DNA of 64,000 bases. Origin: F23-D06 sp045132055. GTDB lineage: Bacteria > Bacteroidota > Bacteroidia > Bacteroidales > WCHB1-69. Shown one piece after another: positions 52,995-59,890 of the stretch. Numbering within the stretch: the first letter of the stretch is position 1; every line of letters begins with the position of its first letter. Location of the stretch: positions 248,001 through 312,000 of the forward strand of contig JBGURP010000007.1 of NCBI GenBank assembly GCA_045132055.1, read 5' to 3'. Below the pieces are notes generated by a model. That model was not told the DNA's origin, made no database searches, and was given only the letters and a program-made list of their open reading frames with translations. A program made the translations under genes and the position numbers.

Positions 52995-54476
52995 ATGGAA
53001 AATAACGACAAAGTAACATTCCAAGGATATAAAGGACGGGCATTGGAGATGCTCAAAAAATATGATGTCCATGTGTGGGACAAGGCCGAAGTGGAGACCA
53101 CCCGCGGACACTTCTCGGGCAAGATTCTGCCCCGCGCCGAGAACACCGATGACATCCACATCGTGATGAAAGTGGCCACCGGCTACAACATCGGCATCGA
53201 CATCGAGACGATTACGGACATGAAGGGCGAGCGCGACCCGCAGCCCGTATTCAAAATTCCGGAGAAGGAATTCCCCTACACACCCGGATTGCCCCATGTG
53301 AAATTGTTAGGCACCGGCGGCACCATTGCCTCGCGTTTGGACTACCGTACCGGCGCAGTGATTCCCGCCTTCTCGCCCGGCGAGTTGTATGGCGCCGTGC
53401 CCGAATTGGCCGACATCTGCAACCTACAGACCGAGAAAGTCTTCGCTGTCTTCTCCGAGAACATGTCTCCGGTGGAGTACAAAGCATTGGCCAATAAAAT
53501 CGGTGACGAAATCAAGGCCGGCATTGAGGGCATCGTGATTGGCCACGGCACCGACACGCTGGCGCACACCGCCACTGCATTGACTTACATGTGCCAGAAC
53601 CTCCCGATGCCTGTAGTGTTGGTTGGCTCACAGAGAAGTTCCGACCGTCCGAGTTCCGATGCGGCGTTGAACCTGATGCACGCCATGACCGCCGCAGGTC
53701 ACGGCGACATTGCCGAGGTGATGGTTTGCATGTTCGGACCCACCAGCGATGACTACGGATTCCTGCACCGGGGCACGCGCGTGCGCAAGATGCACAGCTC
53801 CTACCGCTCCACCTTCCGTACCATCGGCGACACGCCGTTGGCCACGGTGAACCGCAGAGACGGCGTACAGCCTATCAAGGAGGTATATAACCACCGTAGA
53901 AGAGGCGAGCAGCACCGCCAGGTGGAGGTCATCACCAACTACGAGGACTACAAAAAGAGCATCGCCAAGAACGACCCGAATGTCACCCGCATCGTGCCGA
54001 CCTTCGACGACCGTGTAGCCATCCTCTACTACTATCCGGGCATGAAACCCGATGTGTTGGATGCCTTGATCGACAACGGCTACAAGGGCATTGTGTGGGA
54101 CGGCACCGGTTTAGGCCATGTCAACAAGGGCATGTTCGATGCTATTCAGAGAGCCACGGACGCTGGCGTGCACCAGTACATGAGCGTGCAGACGATTTGG
54201 GGTTACACCCACATGTTCGTGTATGACACCGGGCGCGACATGATGGCGCGAGGTATCATCCCCGCCGACAACATGCTGGCGGAGAGCTCCTACATCAAGC
54301 TCGGCTGGGCGCTCGGCCTCACCAAGGACAGCGGCCAAAAGCGCGAGGACGTGCGGAAGCTGATGCTCACCCCCATCAACGATGAAATCACCAAGCGCGA
54401 GCCCTACGACGGCTACCTCGTCTATCAAGGCGGCGTGCCGGAGGTGGAGGAGTTCGTGAAGAAGGTGAGAAAGTAA
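52995..54476 (+). CDS. gatD: Archaeal-type Glu-tRNA(Gln) amidotransferase subunit D (asparaginase-like)
   Basis: GatD releases ammonia from glutamine or asparagine for its partner GatE. The 493-residue protein has the small N-terminal beta-barrel domain (1-95, 'VTFQGYKGRALEML', 'TTRGHFSGKILPRAEN', 'GYNIGID') that plain asparaginases lack, followed by an L-asparaginase I domain. The catalytic set is complete: T110 ('GTGGTIAS'), T186 and D187 ('GHGTDTLAH') and K265 ('RVRKMHSS'). The 76-residue interval between the two threonines fits my recollection of characterised archaeal GatD. It follows gatE by 40 nt, a gap filled by a short pyrimidine-rich repeat. A stand-alone asparaginase is unlikely given domain layout and neighbour. 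Confidence 0.92.
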   Translation: MENNDKVTFQGYKGRALEMLKKYDVHVWDKAEVETTRGHFSGKILPRAENTDDIHIVMKVATGYNIGIDIETITDMKGERDPQPVFKIPEKEFPYTPGLPHVKLLGTGGTIASRLDYRTGAVIPAFSPGELYGAVPELADICNLQTEKVFAVFSENMSPVEYKALANKIGDEIKAGIEGIVIGHGTDTLAHTATALTYMCQNLPMPVVLVGSQRSSDRPSSDAALNLMHAMTAAGHGDIAEVMVCMFGPTSDDYGFLHRGTRVRKMHSSYRSTFRTIGDTPLATVNRRDGVQPIKEVYNHRRRGEQHRQVEVITNYEDYKKSIAKNDPNVTRIVPTFDDRVAILYYYPGMKPDVLDALIDNGYKGIVWDGTGLGHVNKGMFDAIQRATDAGVHQYMSVQTIWGYTHMFVYDTGRDMMARGIIPADNMLAESSYIKLGWALGLTKDSGQKREDVRKLMLTPINDEITKREPYDGYLVYQGGVPEVEEFVKKVRK

Positions 54477-54606
54477 TTGGGAAGAGCACCCTAAACATGC
54501 TATTTTGCCTCTGTATTCGTCGTAACAAGGAACACGCTTAAATACTATTTATCAACAAGTTACATTTAAAAAAGTTGATAAAATTAACATCTATTAAGAT
54601 TTTGTA

Positions 54607-54614
54607 TATCTTTG
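54607..54614 (+). promoter_or_regulatory. -7 element for the acyl ligase-ACP-acyltransferase run
   Basis: TATCTTTG (TAnnTTTG) 21 nt before the ATG at 54636. The 159-nt gap after gatD is otherwise A/T-rich without features. Confidence 0.65.
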
Positions 54615-54635
54615 CGCCTCAAAATTTGTAAAGAT

Positions 54636-56132
54636 ATGCAAGAGAATAATTATTTTCCTTCTATGCTTCCTGCCGAGGAGCTCGCGCAGGTGAAGTACAT
54701 CCCCACTCTACCCGAATTCGTAACCTGGATTGAGCAGAAATGGTCTGACCTGCCTTGTCTTTCCGACACGGTAAATACTTATACTTATAGCCAAGTTTGC
54801 GACAGAATCGCACGCAAACGCGCCCTCCTCAACAGCTTCGGCCTGCAGAAAGGCGACAAAGTGGCCATTCTCGACGACATCACCACAAATGCCGTCGAAA
54901 TGTTTCTAGCTGTCACCTCGGCAGGTTATGTGGCAATCAACCTTCCGTCAATGTTGCCGCCGCAAGCCATCGTGGGCTGCTGCATGAAGTTCGGCGTGAA
55001 AGTCCTGGCCACTGGCAGCGCCTTCATGGAATCTGTGAAAGAAGCTCCGTGCAAGGTCATCGCCATCACGGATCTCGCAGAGACCACTGCACCAGTAGCT
55101 ACCGTTGACAAGAACGATCCCGCTGCCATTTTCTTCACGGGCGGCACGACAGGTGCGCCCAAAGGCGCTATCCTTCCCCATCGTGCATTGATGCGCGGCG
55201 CATTGAACGGCCTCTACGCCCCTGGCAAACAACTCGGCTGCCACCGCTATGCTTGCGTGCTGCCGCTTAGCCATGTCTTCGGTTTGATTTATAGCACCCT
55301 GTCTGTGCTCTATAAAGGCGCAGCTTGGTATTCTGCAGGAAACACCAAAGATACTATCGGCAAAATTCCAGCCATCAAACCTACCATTATCGTGGCAGTG
55401 CCCGGCATTTGCGAAATCTTGCTGGGTCTTATCAAGATGTATGGCAAGAACTTCCTCGGTGGAAACTTGCGTTACCTCATCGCCGGAGCAGCCAACGTGC
55501 CCCCGAAACTCATCGGCGAATTTGATTCAATGGGCATCATCCTGTTTGCCGGCTACGGCATGACCGAAGGCGCCAACCTCACCACCGGCAACATCGATGT
55601 CATTGAAAAACCGACCTCTGTGGGCAAGCTCTACCCTGAGCAAGAAGCCAAGGTTGTCGATGGCGAACTCTGGTTCCGCGGCGACAATACCTTCCTCGGC
55701 TATTACGGCGAACCCGAAAAGACCGCCGAGACACTCACTCCCGACGGCTGGGTCAAAACCGGCGACCTCGTCCGCTTCGACGAAGACGGCTACATGTACA
55801 TCGTGGGCCGCATCAAGAACCTCATCATCCTCTCCAATGGCGAAAATATCAGTCCTGAAAGCATCGAGGAACCCTTCTACAAGGATCCTATGCTCCGCGA
55901 CTGCCTTGTCAAAGAGGATGAAATGGAAGGCCGCAAGGTAATTGCCATCGAAATCCTGCCCCGCATTGACGAATTTGGCCAAACTCCGTGGGAAGAGGTG
56001 GAAGCCTACTTCAAGGATCTCGTCGGCAAGGTCAACGCCACGCTGCCAAGCACACACCAAATCAGCAAAATCACCGTGCGCAAGGAAGACTTCAAGCGCA
56101 CAGGAGCCTTGAAAGTTTCACGTAATCAATAA
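54636..56132 (+). CDS. Fatty-acyl adenylating ligase (acyl-CoA/acyl-ACP synthetase)
   Basis: A 498-residue ANL-superfamily enzyme. ATP loop 'FTGGTTGAPKGAILPH' (about 166-181; the usual first Ser/Thr-Ser-Gly is Thr-Gly-Gly), 'AGYGMTEGANL' (A5), 'GWVKTGDLVRFDEDGYMYIVGRIKNLII' (A7-A8 hinge) and the catalytic Lys in 'GALKVSRNQ' at the end are present. The start is the ATG at 54636; an upstream in-frame TTG lies within the promoter. An acyl carrier protein gene begins 3 nt after its stop, so it probably loads a fatty acid onto that carrier. Together with SPT, reductase and acyltransferase genes nearby it would supply acyl groups for ceramide-type lipids; this is inference from context. Confidence 0.9.
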   Translation: MQENNYFPSMLPAEELAQVKYIPTLPEFVTWIEQKWSDLPCLSDTVNTYTYSQVCDRIARKRALLNSFGLQKGDKVAILDDITTNAVEMFLAVTSAGYVAINLPSMLPPQAIVGCCMKFGVKVLATGSAFMESVKEAPCKVIAITDLAETTAPVATVDKNDPAAIFFTGGTTGAPKGAILPHRALMRGALNGLYAPGKQLGCHRYACVLPLSHVFGLIYSTLSVLYKGAAWYSAGNTKDTIGKIPAIKPTIIVAVPGICEILLGLIKMYGKNFLGGNLRYLIAGAANVPPKLIGEFDSMGIILFAGYGMTEGANLTTGNIDVIEKPTSVGKLYPEQEAKVVDGELWFRGDNTFLGYYGEPEKTAETLTPDGWVKTGDLVRFDEDGYMYIVGRIKNLIILSNGENISPESIEEPFYKDPMLRDCLVKEDEMEGRKVIAIEILPRIDEFGQTPWEEVEAYFKDLVGKVNATLPSTHQISKITVRKEDFKRTGALKVSRNQ

Positions 56133-56135
56133 GAT

Positions 56136-56378
56136 ATGGAAAGAGAAACTATTTTTAAAGAATTGAAAGACATTCTGACCCTCATTAAACCTTCCATGGA
56201 TCTTTCCTCAGTGACTGAGGATTCACAACTCGTCCGCGATGTCGGTCTCGATTCCCTCACCATCCTGCTTCTCAGCCTTGCCGTTGAGAACAAGTTCGGA
56301 TTCAAGTTCGAAGGAACGCCGAAGTTTGAGACCGTGGGCGAAGTGATGGACTACATCAGCGCCCATGCTACAGTTTAA
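56136..56378 (+). CDS. Acyl carrier protein (dedicated, non-FabF type)
   Basis: An 80-residue acidic four-helix carrier with the phosphopantetheine site 'VGLDSLT' (S40). It is distinct from a housekeeping ACP in having a hydrophobic helix 2 ('LDSLTILLLSLAVENKFGFKFE'). It begins 3 nt after the acyl ligase stop and is surely cotranscribed. In Caulobacter the sphingolipid locus also contains a special ACP and an acyl ligase alongside Spt, which supports a similar job here. A pseudo-repeat tract of GTTTAGAGTTTAGAG and pyrimidine-rich sequence fills the 120 nt to the next gene. Confidence 0.92.
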   Translation: MERETIFKELKDILTLIKPSMDLSSVTEDSQLVRDVGLDSLTILLLSLAVENKFGFKFEGTPKFETVGEVMDYISAHATV

Positions 56379-56498
56379 AGTGTTGAGTTTATGGTTTAGA
56401 GTTTAGAGTTTAAGGTTTATGAAAGAAGTAATATAACTATTCACTCTATTCTCTATTTCCTTTTCCCTACTCCCTTTTCCATAAAAAAAACATAGAAT

Positions 56499-57614
56499 AT
56501 GAATATCAATATCCTAAAGGTGGAAAGTCGCAAGCAGCTGAAGCTGTTTGTGACTTTTCCTCTTTCTCTTTACAAAGATTGTAACAATTGGGTACCGGCG
56601 TTGGAAGGCGACGAGTATGACACATTCAACCCCAAGAAGAACGGAGCCTACGATTTCTGCGAAGCCGACTGTTTCTTAGCCTATCGTGGCAATGAGATTG
56701 TGGGACGCGTGGCTGCCATCATCAACCACAAGGCTGATGACGAGCAACATTTAGTGCGCTTCGGATGGCTCGACTTCATTGAAGACGAAGAAGTTCTCAA
56801 AGCCCTGATTGACACGGTCGCTGAATGGGGCCGCCAGCGTGGACGCACCGACATGCGGGGTCCCTGGGGATTCACCGACATGGACAAAGAAGGTCTGCTG
56901 GTTGAGGGTTTCGAACACCTCAGTCCCTTCACCTGCCTCTACAACTATCCCTATTACGGTCCGATGTTGGAAAAAATCGGTTTCACCAAAGAGGTGGACT
57001 GGACACAGCGGACGCTGGAGGTGAGCAAGACAATGCCCAAAATGTTCGATCTGGCCAATTTGATTGAGGATCGATTCCACGTCCACGTGGTTCAGCCGAA
57101 AAGCATGAACGACATGTGCAAACGCTATGGCATGGAGATTTTCCACATGTACAATGAGGCTTTCGCTCCTCTGCACGGATTCTCTCCGTTGACCGACAAA
57201 CAGATTGCGGCCTATCTGAAGACTTACGTGCCTATTTTGGACAAAGACTTTGTGGCGGTGGCCGTCAACGACAAAGACGAGCCCATAGGCTTCCTTTTCT
57301 GCGTGCCTTCTCTCTCCAAAGCCGTGAAAAAATCTAACGGACGGCTCTTCCCCTTCGGCTTTATCAATATCTTGAGAGCCTTGAAGAAAAACGATACGTT
57401 GGAAGCACTCATCATGGGCGTGATGCCTGAATACCAGCAACGTGGAATTCCTATGTTGATGTTCAAATACCTGCATGAGAACTGTATCAAACGCGGCATC
57501 GATACCATCATCATGAATCCGCAATTGGAAGAGAATTACAAGGTTCAGTCGTTGTTCGGGGAATATACCACCCACCCGTTCATGCGGCGCAGGGCATATA
57601 AACGCCATGTATAA
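56499..57614 (+). CDS. GNAT-fold acyltransferase, candidate ceramide synthase
   Basis: The 371-residue protein has a tandem GNAT-like architecture. The N-terminal half contains 'EADCFLAYRGNEIVGRVAAIINHKADDE' and 'MRGPWGFTDMDKEGLLVEGFEH'; the C-terminal half has the acyl-CoA/ACP-binding motif A 'MGVMPEYQQRGIPMLMFKYL' (about 306-325). Such proteins in Bacteroidota are annotated only as N-acetyltransferase or hypothetical. It lies between an ACP gene and the reductase and palmitoyltransferase genes of sphingoid-base synthesis. Bacterial ceramide synthase (bCerS) of Caulobacter is also GNAT-fold, so N-acylation of the sphingoid base is a sound hypothesis. The protein itself carries no decisive motif. 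Confidence 0.7.
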   Translation: MNINILKVESRKQLKLFVTFPLSLYKDCNNWVPALEGDEYDTFNPKKNGAYDFCEADCFLAYRGNEIVGRVAAIINHKADDEQHLVRFGWLDFIEDEEVLKALIDTVAEWGRQRGRTDMRGPWGFTDMDKEGLLVEGFEHLSPFTCLYNYPYYGPMLEKIGFTKEVDWTQRTLEVSKTMPKMFDLANLIEDRFHVHVVQPKSMNDMCKRYGMEIFHMYNEAFAPLHGFSPLTDKQIAAYLKTYVPILDKDFVAVAVNDKDEPIGFLFCVPSLSKAVKKSNGRLFPFGFINILRALKKNDTLEALIMGVMPEYQQRGIPMLMFKYLHENCIKRGIDTIIMNPQLEENYKVQSLFGEYTTHPFMRRRAYKRHV

Positions 57615-57624
57615 AACACGGTAG

Positions 57625-57652
57625 GTGGAGACGTTTCATAAAACGTCTCCAC
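57625..57652. repeat. 12-bp-stem palindrome between convergent genes
   Basis: The arm GTGGAGACGTTT and its complement surround CATA. Outer arms match those at 23723-23750 (GTAGAGACG), with one G-for-A change compensated on the other side; the centre differs completely. Confidence 0.8.
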
Positions 57653-57662
57653 AACATATCAT

Positions 57663-58457
57663 TTACAATTTATAATAATCCCCAAGGATTTTCGCGAACC
57701 AACGGGCAGGCAAGATACGTTTGAGAAGCACCGAGAGACGCTGCTCGAAGGAGGCCACCACATAGCCATGACGCGGATGATTCTTACGGATGATGCTACT
57801 GATCTTGCGAGCCAGAACCTGCGGTTTCAACCCGCCGGTCTCGTCATGTTCCACCTTTCCCATCGATTCAGCGTAGGTCGTGTAAACCTGCACCGCTTCG
57901 GTGTTAATGGTCTTTTTGCGACTGGCCGTGAAGCCTGTGGAAAAATCGCCGGGACGGACAACCACAACTTGCAAGCCAAACTGTTGGATTTCCAATCGCA
58001 AAGCTTCGCAATAGCCTTCGATGGCAAACTTGCTGGCGGAATAAAAGCCTTGGAACGGCAGTCCCATCACTCCACCGATGGAACTCAACGCGATGATCTT
58101 ACCCTCACCTTGCTTACGCATATAGGGCAGCACGGCGGTCACGAAATGCACGAGCCCCAGAAAATTGGCATCCATCTGCTCCCGGATTTCTTCTTCAGTG
58201 GCAAACTCCACAGGTCCACCGATGCCCATGCCGGCATTGTTGACCAAGACGTCAATGCGTCCTTCTTTTTCAACCACCTGTTTCACCGTATTTTTCACAG
58301 CTTCGCGATCGCGGACATCCACCTTCAGGTAATGCACACCAGGCAGCGGTTCCACATCACGACGCACGGTACCATATACTATATGGCCTTCTTGCGACAG
58401 CAATCGGGCAGTCTCCAAACCGAAACCCGAAGAAACACCTGTGATCAGAACAATCAT
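57663..58457 (-). CDS. Short-chain dehydrogenase/reductase, candidate 3-ketosphinganine reductase
   Basis: A 264-residue classical SDR: cofactor site 'LITGVSSGFGLE' (about 4-15), Arg in 'GTVRRDVE' favouring NADPH, 'NNAGMGIGG', catalytic Ser in 'ALSSIGG' and 'YSASKFAIEG' (YxxxK). It starts 2 nt after the SPT stop and is cotranscribed with it. SPT yields a 3-keto base, which must be reduced; a neighbouring SDR is the natural candidate, as CerR is in Caulobacter. Other SDR substrates cannot be excluded from the sequence alone. Confidence 0.85.
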   Translation of the reverse strand: MIVLITGVSSGFGLETARLLSQEGHIVYGTVRRDVEPLPGVHYLKVDVRDREAVKNTVKQVVEKEGRIDVLVNNAGMGIGGPVEFATEEEIREQMDANFLGLVHFVTAVLPYMRKQGEGKIIALSSIGGVMGLPFQGFYSASKFAIEGYCEALRLEIQQFGLQVVVVRPGDFSTGFTASRKKTINTEAVQVYTTYAESMGKVEHDETGGLKPQVLARKISSIIRKNHPRHGYVVASFEQRLSVLLKRILPARWFAKILGDYYKL

Positions 58458-58459
58458 GG

Positions 58460-59650
58460 CTATAGGATTTCAGCTTTCTTAAACGCTTTTGTGATTTTGT
58501 CGATAGCCTCATCCACCTGCTCGTATGTGTGCGTGGCCATCAGGGCGAAACGGATCAGCACATCGTTTTCGGGCACAGCGGGCGCGATGACTGGCGTGAC
58601 GAAAACACCGTCTTCCAACAGGCGAGAGCAGAGCCAAAATGCCTTCTCCGAATTGCGCACAAACAGCGGAATGATAGGCGTTTCGCTGCGGCCCGTGTCG
58701 AAACCTCTCTCCTTGAACTGATTGCGAGCGTAGTTGCTCACATCCCAAAGATGCTGGATGCGATCCGGCTCCTCCAACATGATATCGATGGCCTTGCTGA
58801 CCGCCGCCACATTGGAAGGCGGCATGCTGGCGCTGAAAATCAGCGACCGGGCATTGTGTTTCAAAAAGTTAATAGTGTCTGAATCGGAGGCAATGAAACC
58901 GCCTAAAGAGCCGAACGACTTGGAGAAGGTGCCCATGATAAGATCGACTTTGTCGGTCAAACCGAAATGATTGGCTGTGCCTCTGCCTTGATGTCCCAAA
59001 ACGCCTAAAGAATGAGCGTCGTCAAGCATAATCTCGGCATCATACTTTTCAGCCAAAGCCACCATTTCGGGCAGCGGGGCAATGTCACCCTCCATGGAAA
59101 AGACACCATCAGCCACAATCAGCTTGACGGATTCGGGTTCGCATTGTTGCAAGCATTTTTCCAGGCTATCCATGTCATTATGGTCGTATTTCAGCACCTT
59201 GCTAAACGACAAGCGACTTCCCTCGATAATGGAGGCGTGATCAAGACGGTCGAGCAGCAGGTAGTCGTTGCGGCCGCACAGTGCGGAAACGACACCCAAG
59301 TTCACCTGGAAGCCCGTACTGAAGCACAACGCATCATCCTTGCTCACCAATCGGGCGAGCTTGTTTTCCAATTCCACATGAATATCGAGTGTGCCGTTGA
59401 GAAAACGCGAACCAGAGCAACTGGTGCCGTATTTGTCGATGGCAGCCTTGGCGGCCTCTTTCAGACGCGGGTCGTTCGATAGACCCAGGTAGCTGTTCGA
59501 GCTGAACATCAGCACATCCTTGCCCTCAATCTTCACTACCGTACTTTGCTCTGTCTCTATCGCTTTATAATATGGGTAAATCCCCTTTTCTTTTGCTATT
59601 TGCGGCGCTCTGTATTGCGCACATTTGTTTCTTAGAATCTGTGTTCTCAT
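58460..59650 (-). CDS. spt: Serine palmitoyltransferase (alpha-oxoamine synthase family)
   Basis: PLP enzyme that condenses L-serine with an acyl thioester to 3-ketosphinganine, the first step of sphingolipid synthesis. The 396 residues include 'FSSNSYLGLSNDPRL', 'YGTSCSGSRFLNGT', 'LDRLDHASIIEGSRLS', 'DGVFSMEGDIAPL', 'LDDAHSLGVLG' and the PLP lysine K244 in 'GTFSKSFGSLGG'. BioF and Kbl share this fold; the absence of biotin or threonine genes nearby and the presence of ACP, SDR, GNAT and exporter genes favour SPT, which is characteristic of Bacteroidota. I start at the ATG at 59650; the TTG before it is less likely. The 5' leader is about 145 nt. Confidence 0.88.
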   Translation of the reverse strand: MRTQILRNKCAQYRAPQIAKEKGIYPYYKAIETEQSTVVKIEGKDVLMFSSNSYLGLSNDPRLKEAAKAAIDKYGTSCSGSRFLNGTLDIHVELENKLARLVSKDDALCFSTGFQVNLGVVSALCGRNDYLLLDRLDHASIIEGSRLSFSKVLKYDHNDMDSLEKCLQQCEPESVKLIVADGVFSMEGDIAPLPEMVALAEKYDAEIMLDDAHSLGVLGHQGRGTANHFGLTDKVDLIMGTFSKSFGSLGGFIASDSDTINFLKHNARSLIFSASMPPSNVAAVSKAIDIMLEEPDRIQHLWDVSNYARNQFKERGFDTGRSETPIIPLFVRNSEKAFWLCSRLLEDGVFVTPVIAPAVPENDVLIRFALMATHTYEQVDEAIDKITKAFKKAEIL

Positions 59651-59800
59651 CAATTTGTATTAAAAATTACACAAACTCGTCCAGCAAGCTGGGCATGAGC
59701 AAAAAACAACAATCTGTATAAGAACTCGCATATTCAACTGACAATCAATATGTTTTTTTCAATATCCAACAATAACCAAGCCTATTCTTATACGAAGCGG

Positions 59801-59808
59801 CAAAGATA
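59801..59808 (-). promoter_or_regulatory. -7 element for SPT-SDR
   Basis: Minus-strand TATCTTTG (TAnnTTTG). It lies 13 nt from the plus-strand box at 59822, the same spacing as in the head-to-head pair at 2916-2944. Confidence 0.65.
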
Positions 59809-59821
59809 CACAAATATTTGG

Positions 59822-59829
59822 TACTTTTG
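59822..59829 (+). promoter_or_regulatory. -7 element for the second MMPL exporter
   Basis: TACTTTTG (TAnnTTTG), 61 nt before the ATG at 59891. It is divergent from the SPT promoter. Confidence 0.6.
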
Positions 59830-59890
59830 CCACCGTTTTAAAAATGAGCTTTTTGCCCGAAACTATCGCATTTTAACATAAAGATTTGAT

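Noticed and set aside
52995..54476. Free L-asparaginase (ansA/ansB)
   Set aside because: An extra N-terminal beta-barrel domain and the adjacent gatE show it is GatD.
58460..59650. BioF (8-amino-7-oxononanoate synthase) or Kbl
   Set aside because: Same fold, but no biotin or threonine-degradation genes are adjacent, whereas ACP, SDR, GNAT and exporter genes fit SPT. A phylogeny would settle it.
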